Made by a program: the position numbers and the translations under genes
NCBI GenBank assembly: GCA_036365515.1
Contig: CM070877.1
Span: 10,077,101 to 10,141,100 of the forward strand
From: Torymus aiolomorphi
Lineage: Eukaryota; Arthropoda; Insecta; Hymenoptera; Torymidae
DNA: 64,000 nucleotides
Direction: 5' to 3'
Notes under the pieces: model-generated
Seen by the model: only the letters and a program-made list of their open reading frames with translations
Database searches by the model: none
Told to the model about the DNA's origin: nothing
In this document: in pieces, positions 40,641 through 57,288 of the stretch
How the letters are laid out: each line of letters opens with the position of its first letter
Position numbering within the stretch: position 1 is the first letter of the stretch

Positions 40641-41530
40641 CATATTTATTAAAATACTAAAAAAACTCCAAGTAAATAAAAAATATTCTACGATACAAAT
40701 AATAAATATCCAAATTCTCAATTAAATTAAAGTCGTATGTATAATAATAATAATAATAAAACAATACAAAAGAAACGTGGGCATTTTGCGTACAATAATA
40801 TATGTATATATATATATATATAAATTTTTCTACTTCGTATACAAATCTTGACATCTTGTTACTTATACAAATACTACACAATAGATAACGAATAAAAAGA
40901 GATATATAACATTATACAAACTGAGATGTGTTAGAAAAAAAAGGAGAAAACGAAGAAAAATAGAGAGTATAAGAAATCTTCGGTGGAGGGGTGTGAAAAG
41001 GGAGAAATGCGCCGACGAAAAAACCTTTATCACCGCATTTCATGTTATTTTTTTCATCGGCGCAACTTCGCGGGTGGGATGGAAAGTCAGTATATGTTAG
41101 TGATAGTAATAATAACTCGTCCTACACTCGTCCATGTTGTTTTTTTCCATGAAAGAATCGATCTATTTAATAGCATTTTGTTTCAAGAAAAAGGAAAAAA
41201 GTGACTCTTATAATTAATAACAAACACGTCTCAAATTACGAAGGAGGTTTTTTTTATCATCATCATCGTTATCGTATCATCACCCATTCGACAACACTGT
41301 TTATGGGCGCTCGCTTTATCTTTCACTCTCTCTCTCTCTCACTTTCTCTCGTTCTCGCTCTCACTCTCCCTTTTTTTCTCATCCTTCGGTGATCCTCTGT
41401 GTACGTACGTGTAATATTTATGTGTAAATATTCGTCTCGGTGCTCCTTCACTGCGCAAAAAACTCGCATCTCAAGTCGGAAGCTATATTTTTACGTGTAT
41501 CGTCTTCTGACTGTCTTCATCTTAGACGTC

Positions 41531-41660
<130 letters not shown>

Positions 41661-44600
41661 GGATTTTCTCATTATTTTTATACAAACTGCGAAAAAGGAC
41701 CTTTAATCGGCGGTTTACAAGAGAAATATATATTTTTGTATATACTTATGTATATATGTATATGTATACGATTTGCCGTATGTCTATCTGTGTATGTGTG
41801 TATGTGTGTGTGAACATATGTATGTACGTACATATATATATATGTCTCTCTCTCTTAAAAATGCCGACATACTCGCGCGCATCCCTTAAAAATCCAAAAA
41901 TTTATTTTTGCTCGCAAACGAACACTCGTTCTATATATCGTCATCGTCGTCATTGATTATTTTATTATTATTATTATTATTGTTGTTCTCCTACTATTGA
42001 AAAGTACCATCAAAGTGGAGAAAAAGTCGCGCGTGTTCGCTTAGACAGAACCAGTTACAACTACGTGTACGCGTGTGTTAGTGTGTATGGGTGTACGAAA
42101 ACTGTCCGTTGTCATCTTCATTTTTCGCCTTATCCTTTCTTTCTCTCTCTTTCTCTCTGTGTCTGTCTGCGTGATGTGTGCGAAAAGGAAGAGGGAGAGG
42201 CAGTATAACGTCCAAAGGGAAAGGAGCGTCGCTCCCTCACAAAAATCTTTAAGGGGGGGTGTAATTATAAGAGTAATAGGGGAAGGTATAATATATCGTT
42301 TAGCTAAGGATTAATATCATATACAAAATAATTAGAAAAATGTACAAAAATCCATAAAAATAGTAGAGTAGTTACACAGTAAAAATGACTTTTTGTTTGG
42401 GTAATCGTACAATAAACGTTGTAGACATTCTCTTTTCTACGTGTGGTCTGTATGCGTGTGGTCTGTATAATGAGACGTGTGTGCGCACGTTTTTATACGC
42501 GAAAAAAGTCCGAGATTTCAGCTGGGATCGTATAGTTTTCCCGTTACACTAAAACGTTTCTTTCCCCGGGCACAACAGCCAAATCATTACTCCTTCCAAA
42601 CATTTTCCCGGCTGATTTCTCTCCTCAACACTGTCATGTACATCCATCAACGTTACAGAGTAAACGTACACAGAAAAGTAGCATGTTTATAATGTAATTT
42701 CATAGAAAAAAAGGAGGATCGAACTGTCCACTCACAGCTGCTATAAATCTCCTCCTTCGAAAGCACTCCACACGTGAATGTGCGCATATCGTACGGAGAA
42801 ACTAAAAAGTTCATTTCGTAAATTTTTCGTCCTTTTATTTTCACGCATACGTCGTATCTCATGTAAAAGAGAAAGTGAAACAAGAGAGACTAAAACGTAG
42901 ATAGAAAAAAATGCATGTACGTTGGGGGTGGAGCGTCAAAACTATGTGTGTCTGTGTGTCTGTGCATGTGTACACGACTTCGTTCCTTTCTCTCAAGCCA
43001 GAGGAAGCGCGCGCCTCGGTGAAAAATAATCTCGATCGTTCGTCAATCGAATGGCGCGCGATTCGCCCCGAGCGCGCACACGTACTTATACAAAAAGAGG
43101 CGAAAAAAATTGTTCCGGACGAGTCGCGCGACGCTCGCTCGAGGCTCGACTGCTGCTGCTACTCTTCCCCGTCCGTTTTCCCACTTCTGTATTCGAAAAT
43201 AGTTTTTTTTCTTCTGCCTGTTCTTCTCTTTTCCGATCTTCTAAATTGACTAAACGGTTTATCGTCGCGTATACCTCCTTCGCGGTTATTTAATTCTTCG
43301 ACCCCTCCTCTATATCCTTTTACACTATTATAACACCTCTGCAGAATACAAAATTTGATATTGCGTGGGTGCGGGTTTGTTTTTGTTGTGTACAAAACTC
43401 CGTTGTCTATAATATGTGTCGTCGTTTAAAAATTCGAGGTCACCGTGAACACACCGTTAGAACCTTATAATATCATATTGTTTTATTATTTGCCTTTTTT
43501 TGTTCAATAATTATAAGGGATAGAGAGACTGCAAGCAAACGACGTTTCGTGGTTTTGGAGAATAAAAAATTACGAAAAGTTTTGTATAGAAAAATCTTTT
43601 CCATAAAGCTTTACGAAGCCTATGTTAAATTTATCACAAGGAAAGTATTAAACGTTAGATAATATTTAATATGTATATAATTATTTTGTGTGTGGAATTG
43701 TCGTTATTAGTCCTACGAAATATATCATGAAAAATCAATAATCACAAAGAGAAACAAAGCAGTCGTACAATTACGAATTAGACTAATATATTTATAAGTA
43801 TTTATAAAAGTATTTTTTTTTATGAAATTTTCGTTTATATATATTTATATATGTATAAGACAGAAAAATGTCATTAAAATTATCATTACTTTATTCATTG
43901 TCATACTAATCTTTTAACTTTAATATAAAAAGTCGTTATACACGTTTTTTTATACTTTTAAATACTTTATAAAATCTTTTCGACTACAACGGAATCCTCA
44001 AAAAAGTTCGTCGCCAACAGACAAATCAACCGAACCAACGCCTCGCGATTCAGTTTTGACACTTTTTCTAATCCCTAAAGAAAACATTTAAACTTTATAA
44101 AATCTTTAAATTTCTTTGTAATCATGCTACGTATCCATATTTGTATATCATATTTATAGACTTTGTGTGTGTGTACCTCGTACGTTTCATAAAAAAGTGA
44201 ACCATAAGAAAAACCACGATTGCAGATATATGTGTGTGTGTATCCGTGTCTCTCTAAGTGTTGATTAAATAATCGTACGTGAAAATTTATACCCCGTATA
44301 TAACTATATATCTTTATATATACAAATATATATAATTATACATTATCCCCGTTACATGCGGCCGGTTACGTATTCGCCGACATATACAGCACGAAAAATG
44401 CACACACGCGCGATACAATAATCAAAGCGTATGTGTGTGTATATCTGTGTGTAAGTACTTATTATTTTCTTCAAGCGGAGAGAGAGATAATACATCGCCA
44501 CTCCACCTTCATCAATTTGGCTATGAAAAAATTTTCTCGTTAAAAATAGTATCAATTTCGCGTCGCCGCCGCGACGACCCTCGAGCGAGAACTTGTTATA

Positions 44601-44670
44601 ATGATTCCGCCGTCGCTATGTCGAGTACCGCCACCGCGTAGGTATGTCACGTGTAAAATACGTCTGTCAT

Positions 44671-44702
<32 letters not shown>

Positions 44703-47700
44703 CTTCTCTACGTTCGGGGCAATGGCTAATTTTAACAACAATCACGTAACTTCGAAGCGTTACATATATCACTATATATAATATATATATACCATTTACA
44801 CGGCTATGAGATACCTTTTTTTTGCTGTCCCTTATCCTTTATACTCGGTTTAATATTATATATAGCGGTTTTTTTTTTGTTTCGTTAATCGTCATTACGT
44901 TTCTTCCTCTTTTTTTTCATCATCGTCCTTCTCATTTCTCCTAAGAAATTAAACGGGCCGGGCGCACGCGCGCGCGCCCCGCCAACTTTCATCTATTACA
45001 ATTATAATAACAGTGTGGTACCTATATATGCGAGCAAAAAAATAAATCTTCTATATATGTATACCATTATTATTTTACTTTTTGTCCTTTCCCCCTTCCG
45101 CGTTTCGTTCGTCTCGTAATTAAGCTACATCGACGTCGTCAGGGTCTCGTCGCGACTGCGTTAATTATTATAGAAAAGAAGCGACAAATCGCGCCGCGAT
45201 GGAAGAGAGGGACTCGCGTACTTTATACGTGATGCAGTGCACGCATACGCGGTGGCGTATTTTTTTTCTGATACTCGAGAGGCGCGCGCGAGTTTTTTTT
45301 TCCTCTGGCTGGTGTAGAGTGTAGGTACAAGTTGCTTGAGTTACACGCGTGCGCGCGTCGGTCAGTCGATCACAGCGAATCGCTTTTGTCTTTCGGTAAT
45401 ATTTGTGTATTTCGATATCTTTTTTTATGTTTTCTTTATCGTTTTTTGGGTGTTTGTTCTCAGCTTCGTCGTGGTTGTTATCGATTGGATTTCCAACGGT
45501 TTTTCTATTTTACAAATTCGTTATACAAACACATTCGCAGATGTATCATAGATATATAAATATAAGAAAATACAAAAAACATATTATATAGATATGCACA
45601 CTGAAGATATAATATAAAAAAGTTGTCTAAGTATAGCTGCAAAAATATCACAGTTAAAATACTACGGTGAAATCAATCAAATTCACAGTTAAATTATACG
45701 AAACACGATGCGATAATCGGTTGTTGTTTTTTTTTTCTTGTCATCCTCGTTAGAAATCCAATTCGTGTGGCTTCGCGGTGAGAGGTAAGATCCTTTTCAT
45801 GTGTTTTTGTTCGTCGATGAAGAGAAGGCGCAACAAGAAGTTTGAATTATATGTCATCTTCTCTTTGCCCTCTTTCTTTTTGTTTGTACAAATGGTAATA
45901 GACTTAAGAGTTATTACACGACTACACGGACATAACGAAAAAAACGAACAACATCGAATGCCATGAATCGTATATGTGTAATACGAATTCTCTTTTAATA
46001 TAATTTTTCTCTATATGAAGTATGAAAAAACGTGAAAAATTACGCAGCGCTTCGTTATTTTTTTCTTTTTTTATTTTCTCTCTCCCTCTCTCATATACTT
46101 CGTCGACAATAAAAAGTTATCCATATTTTCTTTATGTATATGTATATATGCAAAAAGTTTCCTCGCTAACGATAAATCGTACAAAAATTTAAGAATTCAA
46201 AAAATGCTTACTTAACTAACGATTCGACAATTCTACAAAAAGGACTATTATATACTTCATAATATACTTTTCCTCGTTACTCCACGTTTGTCTCTTTCCC
46301 ATATTATTATTTTTTCTTTTTTTTTTTATATAAAATCCATTCGGTATGCTTTTATCCGTCGCGACGTTCGTCATCATCGGTTTTTCTTTTACCCATCCGT
46401 GTTTTTCTGCCTCTTTACCTTTTCGTAAATAGTTATTACTTGAAATGTGTTTTTTTGCATTTTCATTTTAAATTTCCCGCTATAAGTTGAAGCATCGAAG
46501 AAACGCTGACTTTATTTTATTATTATGAATTATTTTTTTTGTTAATTACGTTATTCAACTTTAATTAAAAGTCACCTGTAGTCGTCCACAAGCGGAGCGA
46601 AATATATCGAAATATTTTAAGTTTGTATTACACCGATTTTTAAAACGTTACTATAACTCTACACATTCTGTTTATATTTTTGTTTGCTCTACTGTTCAAT
46701 ACAACTTTTTTAGCATTGCTTCAAATGTTTTTTTTTTTTTATTTTTCTTTTTAACTGCACGAATACGTTATATGCGTTTTTTTTGTTGTCATTAAGATTA
46801 AAAAACACGTTCTACATTTAAAAAGTCACGTGTGGTAAAATTTCCTCCGCTTAAGGGGACGAGTTTTTTTTTTAAAGACGTCAAGGGGTGATATTTAAGG
46901 GTTTATACTTGTTGTAACTCTTTTTTTTTTTTAATGTTTTTTTTTCATATGTTCTCTCAGATTTGCGAAAGCGCGTGTTTCCGTTACTCTCCGATCCGTT
47001 CCTCTTTCTGTTATTCATTTTTTTTCGTATTTTTCTCCTCTCTAACAACGAATTTTTTTCTAATGTACAAAGAGTTCGTATCAAATGTGTCGCATCAACG
47101 CCATAACAATCGAAAGGAAAAGCTCTCATTGGATTTTTTCTTTTAAAGTTTTTTTTCTCTTCATTCGGGTCGAGCGACGCGGCAACGTATTATCTTGGAC
47201 GTCGTAAAAAGTTTACATATACTCTACGGTTCTCTTTGCCAATTATCATTTTTTTTTCGATTTTATTAAGTAAACATTTAGATTTTAGTCGTTATTAATG
47301 TATCGTTCATATAAAAATTTTAATCTAACGAAGTGAAGAATAAAATCGTCTTAACGAAAAACCAAGAAATATCCTTACCACGAATTACAAAATGTAAAAT
47401 TCACCAACAAAACTGTACAAATGTGAACCTTAGAAGAATAAAATATCCGTAAAAAGTAAATTTACGATCCGACGAAAGATACAAAAGGACACGACAGTCG
47501 TAAAAAATTTACCTATAGATTTAATATATACTTTACACGATATATAAAAAATTTAGTAGTGCGCTATTTATCAAAAATTATTGCATCGCTCTTATACAAA
47601 TTTACACACAATTATCGTCGAAAAAACACGTCCAAGACGATACTTTACCGCCCGACTCGTCTGCCCGCTAAAAATTTGCGTAAAGTCTTCTTGCGCGCGC

Positions 47701-47891
47701 GCGCGATAACACCAATTTCTCATATAATAATACTGCGTCGCGTCCTTTTAGGTACATATACTCGCCAGCTGAAAGAAAAAAATACGCTACGAGTATATAT
47801 CTACATATAGTTTCGATTCAGCCCGTGTGCGCACCTATACATATGATTATACGTAATCAAAGGGTCGATCGAGATAAAACAATTATCAAAT

Positions 47892-48063
<172 letters not shown>

Positions 48064-51000
48064 CAGATGTACGCATACATACACACGCGCGCTCGCGAAA
48101 CAACGGACGGGATGATAAAAAACGCACTAGCGATCGGAAAAGTCGATCTTTTACATTTTTATTTGGTTTTCTTGTATTTAACTTTTTTTTTCTCGAACTT
48201 TACACAGTTTCTAATTGTAATTTACTTTGAAATTATTGTTGTTGTTGTTTATTTGAGAAAACGATGAACTGAGTGGAAAAATTGACTAGCAGCGACGGCG
48301 AAAGCGAAGAGAAATCGATTTCGGTTTTTTTTATGTTTATTCATTAGCGTTTACTAGAGCTATTTTTTTTTTATTCGAAAAATCTAGTTTAGTTTTAGAT
48401 TCTTGGAGAAAAGTTCTTGTTTAGGGAGAAAAAACGGCTTATCGAAAAGCGTTGATATTCGAAATGTATTAGAATTATTATGTTATCATTATGCTTCATT
48501 GTTTCGTAATTTGAAGATATATTTTTTGTTTTTTCACTCACACTCAGAGAAAAAATTCTCGTCAGAACGTCATATGTATTGAAATTTTAATAACCGTAAC
48601 TTTAAAATTCGAACGGAAAATTTGCTTGTTGCGTATATATTATATAGACTACAACTCTCCGAGTGCTCGAGAAGAAAACGGAAAACCAGGATCGAAGGGC
48701 TATCGAACGTGAGCAAAGCACTTTTCCGCGCAAAAACTTCTAATATTCTTCCTCTTATTTATTCTTCTTCTTCTTTTTTTTTTTGTAAATTCGCGTCCCT
48801 GTCATCCGTCGAATGATTATTTTTCTTTTGCATTTCGCGTCCCGTATTTATAGCTTATTATATCGAACACATCATATAGAAAAAATCCGCACTTGCTAAT
48901 CGTCCCTCGAAGCCATCGACATTTTGCAGCCCCTTATATCACTTATTACACACGATTTATGTATTTATTTGTTATTTTTTTTTAGAAAAAGGTAAAAAAT
49001 TTTTCATCGCGCTCTTTTGTTCCTCTACACGCGTAAATTTCTCCTCCGTCGGTTTCTCCCCCTCCCATCATCGTCGTCAAAATTTTTCGCCACGAATTCG
49101 TCCTTCGAGCATTTGTAAGAGTAAAGCTCCGCATATAAGAGAGAGACGCGGTGGAGCCTCAACTAAACGTTACACCGCAACTTACACGCCTAGGTTTTTT
49201 TTACTTTTTTTTCCTTTTAAATTTAATTTATTCAAGGTACACGCGAGAAACACTTACAATGTATAAGTACGAATAAACAGGTATCTTCGTTTTGCATTAC
49301 CGCTCTTTTCTCTATATTATATACGCGCGCGGGCGTATACACATATGCGTCGCGATAGACTCTCGCGCACGCGCGCTGTTTTTGCTAAGCTGTTCCCTCG
49401 TTTTTCTTTTAGATTATCCGTCGTCGAAAAATCGGCGCGATAGCGATCGATCCATCGATCGAACGCGGCATATTCGGTACAACCGATTCATCCGAAACAT
49501 TCAAAACTTATTTCAAATACAGTGTTGATTAAGCGACACCATGCCGCATTCGATTGATAGATCGGTTAGATCGCTCGATTATCATCTGATACTCTCGTCG
49601 TCTTGGGGCTTCCATTATTTGGATAATAATATACGCGATCTCCTACGATCTCGTGATCTCGAAATTCGATTACTCTTTTTTTTTCTTTCATTTCACTATG
49701 TAATAAGCGTATGCAGAAAAACACGTGACGTATATAAACACTAACAGTGTTTCGCTTACTTAATTTTTTTTCACTTTTCACTTTTAGAAAAAACGAACGG
49801 TAAAAAAGTGTAGGAGTAAATTGGCTAGCGACGATGCACGTCGAACATTTATATATATATAATATAATATATACTCTACTATATGGAATCAATATTTATC
49901 AATCGAATTACTACCATCACTAAGGATAATAATTGAAAAAAATTAGGTCTCGACATGTTCGCATATATCCTTCTCTGTCTTTCACATTTACTCTTTATCT
50001 CGTTCTTTCTCAAATTTCGCCTTATACTCACTTCTAATAAACTCGTACACAAAGATTATCGTCGAAATACACTTTGACAGCGCTACATGAAGAATAATAT
50101 ATATCGACACTGACTTTCCGATTAATTTTCCTGTTTTCTTTTTTGACGGAATTTTCGTCGTTCGCGCTAAAGAAGAAAGCGTCATCGACCAGTATAAAAG
50201 ACGTGTGAGGACCGTGAGAATTTCAGTGAAAAAAAAGAACGCCACCCTATGTGTTGGATGTATATTTTTTTCAAAAATGTTTGTTTTTATTTAATAGAAA
50301 AAAATAAAAAATTTCGTCATACTTTTTTTTACTTAAGTAGATTATAATAAAAATTATTCTAGCCGTTAAAAAAAGTCGATTCCAAAAAATTGTTTTTCCT
50401 TTCTCTAAATACTAATGACAAAAAATATATATATAATATGTATAAAGGAGAACACATGTGCTGCTCTCTCCTCATCGGTTATACAAAAAAAAAAAACAGA
50501 AGAAAAAATAAACAAGATTCTCGTGTGAAGTATTAAGAAAAAAAAACAGACGATTCGGGACACGACACTGGAAAAACACTCTTTCGCTTACAAAAAACAT
50601 AGTACGACAAAACTCACACAGCGATTAAAATTCATTAAAATTTTCATTTTTTTTTTTTGCTAAGATTTTCATTTATAATAAATCGTGCTGCACTTCCATC
50701 GGTTATCGATACGTCATCGCCACACTCATTAATTTTTCACATTTTTTTGCGCCTTTAAAATCGCATTTTCTAAACTTTCCATGCCATTCCTTCCCATCCG
50801 TTTTATAATTTTTCCTACGGGAGACGTGTATGCATGCATTTGTGTCTGTGTGTGTGTCAATTACGAGTTCGAGGCCGCGCGTTTTCACACTCGCCGCGAG
50901 GATCTGACAATTCTCTCGGGTGTTGACGAAATTCAGCTGCACTCGTCGAAGTGTATCATATTGCACTTTTCTCGCTGATCAGAAATATTTAGAAGCTTGT

Positions 51001-51969
51001 TCCCTTCTACAAGTACAGCGAAATTTCTCCACGAACAAACTTCCCCACGACGAAGGAGCTTCGTATATTCCATTTTACATCAAGTTTGACTAGTTTCGCT
51101 CCTTCGCGCCTTGTTATCATTTTTTTTTCGACCCTCGCACGCGCTCTTTCTCTTTCCATCACCACAACTCATTATCGTCTCCCTCTCGATCATATATCTC
51201 GACAAAAATTTCTTCCGCCTAGTTTATAATATATAACATACAAAAAGGATCACAAATTCGCCGAAGAGTAAGCAGTTTATCAATATGTAGAAAAAATCAC
51301 GCTATATAAAAAAGAGGTCTCTCACATAGACGATATTAATTAATAATAAAAAAGAGGGGAGTGGTCAGGGGGATAGATGTGAAAAAAGTTTTTCTCTAAT
51401 AAAAAATAAAAAATAAAATGTAATATATGTAGTAACCCTCGTGTTTTCCTCCTACGAAATACATGATTAATTTAATCAAACGTGCGAATCCAGGCGCGCG
51501 GATCGGTGCTCGCCGCACACTTCTGACATGCGACGAAGACACATAACTCTGCTGCTGCTTCTGCGCTCGCGCGTCTCTCGTTTGATCGCCCTTTATATAA
51601 ATAGTACATACATATATAATATATTCTTTGCTTGATCACATGGTGAAACGTCGCTTCCAATGCCCCCGTCGGCGCGAGGAGAACGCACGAGGCGAGCATC
51701 GCGTCTCTCTTTCGCATCATTTCTTTTGCCTACTAATTATATACTTATCAATTACTTATTCGAAGAAAAAACGGAAAAGAATTGAAAGAAAGAAGATACA
51801 GAGCGCTCTCGGCGAGGCCGATCGACGAGACGCCCGGACGCGCGCACGTTCTTTTTTATACAGAATTGATAATTTAGCTTTCAAGCCGGCACACGCCTGA
51901 TAATTTCCATTATATATACGCTCGAAGAAACAAGAGTAAAAGTGCGCTGTTCTCTGCCGTTACATCCTT

Positions 51970-52005
<36 letters not shown>

Positions 52006-55000
52006 ATTCTCTTTCGCCAACTTTACTTCATCGTCACTCTCGGTCTCTCTCTTTATCTCGTGTGTGTGTATCTCTGTCCGTACGTGTGTATTATACCTCA
52101 AAGACGCGAGTTGCGTTGGACACGAAAAAAGAAAGGGATTCGCACTTAATTACAAAACACATTGCACTGCGCCCAGCATCATTTGACCTACATATAACGA
52201 ACGAAGAAAACGTGAGCGCGAGTCGCGCTCTACGCGTTTGTCTCTCTCTCTCTCTCTCTATCTTTTGTCTTGCCCCCCCTTTTTCGTTCTCTTTCTTTTT
52301 TCACTAGAGGTGCTCGCGCGTCCCCGTGTGAGGAGCGCAAAAAGTTCGCTGAGACGAATTGTTACATTTAATTATAAAAAAGAAGGTATAGAAATAGTTG
52401 ATTAATTAGAGTAAGAAGTTACAAAAGAACGGGATATATCGATCGATTTTACAAAATATATAGTATATTATTCGACTAATGCGCAAGGCGTGTCCCCTTC
52501 TTTACTTTTTTTTTTTCATCGTTCGTAAATGACAGGATCTCCTGTCGCTTATTATAACTTTATTTTATTATTCTTTTTTCCTTCACTAGTTTTGCAACTT
52601 TTGTCCCATGCCTTTTTTCGTCTAATTAATCGTTATTAATATTAAAAACACGCAACTTTTCCCTCGTCGTCGAAAAAACCAAGATTTACGCTTAAGATTA
52701 CATCGATGAAGATAAGGATTTTTCGCTTTTTTTTACTCAGCTGTTCGTAGAACTTCTATTTTTTAGCTACGAGCTATCGTGATCGTTCTTAAGAATACAA
52801 TAACAGTTTAATACTATTTCAATGCGCCGTGGCGCAATGAACATTGAGCTCTCAAATTGTAGCCGTTCAACAGTCGTTTCACAGTCAACTGTAATCTTTT
52901 TCTTATTTAGCAAAAGTTCCTATCCTCGAGTAACAAAATACTGCGTAAATTTTGCAAAAAACTTCTGTCTGTCAGCTTTCGTCGTCGTTGTCGTCGTGTA
53001 TTGTATTTGCCTGTGTGTAATTAAAAAAGAAGTTTTACGTGTGTGTACGTGTATGTATGTGGCGTGTGTATATGTGTTTGTGTTCTTTGGTACGTGGAGA
53101 TCTCTACGAAATAGCGACGTGACGGGTAAAGACCTTATAAGGGCTAGCAGTGTACCGAGAAAAACTGCCTCTGAAAGGATTACCAAGCGTTTTCAATTTT
53201 CATTGCCCGTACTTTATAACATATTACATCCGATATAATTCGCGGTAATATTTTCCTAGTCTTTTCTCGGTACAGCGATTGCACTAAAGAGTGAATTAAT
53301 AGAAGGCAAAAAAAAGAAATATTACAATTAGCGATCGCATGCGAGTAGTGAGACCTCGCATCGATCATATTCTCTTGCTTATAAACTTATGCAATATTAT
53401 ATATATATATATATATATAATATTTTTATATAAAAAAGAAAAATATATTAAACAATAAGACATGAGAAAAAAAAATATAAGAAGACGTAGGAAAAAAAAT
53501 ATATGAAAGTTTCATCTGCTTTATAGTCACTAGGAGTTTCGCGTTAAAATTAAGGACAAATAAAATATATTCTATACAAATCGTTATCGGCTTAACAACT
53601 GTAATTAAGCAATTAGACGTGTAAAAATGATCATTCAATGCGCATTGATTAGCAACGAATAGAATTCATTAAATTCATCGAATCGACAATGTTTAATGAT
53701 CGACATTGTTAATATTCAATTATTACAATTAATAATATATTCGTACAATAATAACTTTATATAAAAAAATAAAAATCATTTGAATCTGTCGCGAGCAAAA
53801 AAAACACGGTCTCATATTTATATTATCATTATGATATAATAGTAATATATAAATTAGCGACAAGGACAATCGCCTACTTACTTAATTCGATCTAGTAAAA
53901 ATGTAGTAATAATTAGCGCAGCAAAAATAAGGACAATTAAAAACGTATCTTGTATGCGTGTATAAAATAAACATTATTAAAAGATAATAAGGATTCAATC
54001 TTTAGGTAGGAAGTACGCACGGCACGTACGTATCACTTCGAAATTCTTTGACTTATCCTCTCGAGCTATATGTAACTCTCTCCCTCGAATTTCGAATTTC
54101 CCGCTTTTTGTCATCGTCAATTCGCCTTCAACTCGCGGTTTTTCGAGCTGCGCGCGCGAGCGAGTCTCGTCACCCGAGGCCGACTGTCTTCTTACGATTA
54201 CGATAAATTCTTACATTACTAGAAAATTTGCTTGTAAAACACAACGATTTAGCGGTCGTATTTAAGCAGTTCAGCACGGTACCATGCTGTCAAGCAATTT
54301 ATAGTGTCTCACACTTTAGGTTTTTTTTTCTCATATAAAAAAGAAACAACGTTTTACAAAAATTCAGTTAAAAATTCATAAGTAAAATTATAAAAATAAA
54401 GGTCGACTATAATCTAAAGCAACTATATATCACTAGAAAAATTGCGACTTACAAAAGTAACACTTACTTATAACACTACAGTCGGCAATCGAGTAACGAA
54501 ACCGCGCTCGACTTGTTTCGAAGCGACAAAGTCAACACAAATGAAAGCATACAACACATCGTAAGAATAAGAGAAGAAAAAAAAACACCTCAAGTCGTTT
54601 ATCATCGTGTAAGTGCGTGTATTCGTTGGTGTGTGGGTGTATGTGTGTGGGGGGCTAGGGTGAACGGGGACATTCCTACTGCCATAGCAAAGAGATAAAA
54701 CGGAAAAAAGAACAATTCTCGACGCGAATTCCGTCAAAAATTATTTCTTTCCTCTATTAGCTTTACACGCTCTCTAACGCGTTCTTTCTCACTTTCGCTC
54801 TCTTTCTCTCTCTCCTCTCTCTTTCGAGTTTACATTTAAAATTCTAACACTCGCGCACACACAAGCAGTCGCTCACAGTTCGAAAACCTAAGAATATTTA
54901 GACAAGAATATAACAGCGGTATAAAAAACTTTTCAACACTGAAAAATACAAATCTATCAGTTTAAATGACTACAATTGTTTTGTTTATATTTTTCCCTTA

Positions 55001-55731
55001 TCCGCCCTTATTTTCTTCCTTTTCTTCCGTCAAGCATATTTTGTTTTCATTTTGTCTACAGCTTCGATCATAGCTTCTTCGGGTTCTTTAATCTCTATCA
55101 CCCACTATCGAAAAGTCTCTCTCTCCACTTTTGCTCCTTTTCTGCCGTGGCCGCACGCACAACACGTGAAATCGCACTATTGACTTCCGTCGATTTTCTT
55201 TCTTCGAAACAATGCTCGCAATAAAACATCGTCCCACATATGTCTCGGTTCTTCGCGAAAGTTATCGCGCGCGCCTTTGCTTTTCCTGTATATTCTACAC
55301 GTAGAGGGTAAACGACAACAGAAAAAGAAATCCGTCGCGATCGATATACAGATAATATATATACTCCGTGTTCGCATTTATTATCAATTACAATATTTAG
55401 CATATCTGCGGGGGGCGGGAGGAGGGGGGCGCTGGATAAAATACGCGTATATAAAAATATATACAAATATATCGAGCGTATATTCATATATAATCGTATA
55501 GAGCCCCGGAGAAAAAAAGATTAACAGTGTCCGAGAGAATCGCTAAGCGACTGTACTTACGCCAACTTTTCTGCGCGCGCGCAACATTCTCCCGGCGTTT
55601 ACGTATAATTATATAACAATCATGGTATATATAAACAAATACAATTGTACACATCGACGAAATTTTCCTCGCATTTATATATAATAAAATCATATATATA
55701 ATCATACGTATGAGCGCGTGGCCGCCTCTCT

Positions 55732-55734
<3 letters not shown>

Positions 55735-55800
<66 letters not shown>
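55735..55800. repeat. (CT)n microsatellite
   Basis: Almost pure CT tract of about 60 bp. Confidence 0.9.
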
Positions 55801-57171
55801 TCTTTCCCCATCGGGTCGTACCTTATACACACGTATTAAATGTACTCGTCACGTTTACAATATTCAATGTTATTATGCTTTATCACACGTATTACAAAAG
55901 AGGTGAAGAGTCGCACACCTAACACATTATTTTTTACTTGGTTTCTTATGTTTGCCATTTAACTATTATTCATGTTCTCGCTCTGCATCTGGTCTCTCTC
56001 TTTCTCTTATACTTTTCACGCGCGAAAGAGGACTCGCGTGTGACAGACAGTTTTCCTTTGATTTGCATCCCTGCATCAACCTCACGCCTCGAAGAATCTC
56101 TTTCTTTCTTGAATCTAATTTTGTTTTTTCTCGCATGATATGTTCGAAATTCCAACGCTTTTACATGGCTATCAATCGGTGGGTGCGTGTGTCTGTTTTC
56201 ATTCGTGTTCTCGTGAAAAAGAGCGCGAGAGATTTTCGAGGGCAGTTGCGTTTTATCGAACAGCTGATTCGAAAGTACGAAAACACGCGAGAAAATTAAT
56301 GGGACACCTTCTTCCTTTTTCCCTCCTCGTTTCTTCCTTCCTTCCTCCTTCTTTCTTCGTATTCTTCTACGATCACGGAGAGAAAAAAAAACGCAGCCCT
56401 TCGTCGTTCTCAGTCACCTGGATGTTTTAGCGTCTGAATCTTGGTGCGACAGCAAAGGCCATTCGTTGAGCCAATAAGATTCGCTGTTTCGTCAATATGT
56501 CTTCCAGTGGTACATTTCGACTCGCAGTTCTTCTCTCCGCCTCCGCGCGTTATCGTTGTGCGGACGTTGGAATTACTTTTGAAATGACTTTGCTTGAGCG
56601 TTTGAAATATGCCATGTAGATGAATAAATCGTCGCCTTCGTATTTGCTCGACATTGATAAAGGAAAAGTGTCGGTATTTTCTTTTAATCTTTAGTTTATA
56701 TGTATATAGACAGAATTGAAAGTTTTTTTTATTACTATAATGTTACGCACGATTAAGTAGGAAAATAGTTACAAAATTTTACTGTGCAAAAAGAGGCTTA
56801 GTAGTGTGCACGAAAACGTATTTATCGAGAAAGTATCTGAAATTATTTTATCTTTCAAAAATATTCTCACAAGAATATTCATCTTATTCTTAGTAAAATA
56901 TCCAACGCGACGCATCATCGAATCGTCGATTTCATTAGAAAACGAATTCGAAATAGAAATTTGAATCCCCGTTAAAAAAATAGCATTTGAAATATCAAAA
57001 AAGGGCGACTAGAATCTTACTCCCTGACGTGTGAATACATTTACGTGTTCGTATTTATGTTCTAAAGCACGAATGCGAGAATACTATAAAAATTCCATTA
57101 AGTTGAAAATATACATTCAACGTACAAAAGCATATTAAAGTCACATTCACAAAACAATTTCAAAAGTAACG

Positions 57172-57288
<117 letters not shown>
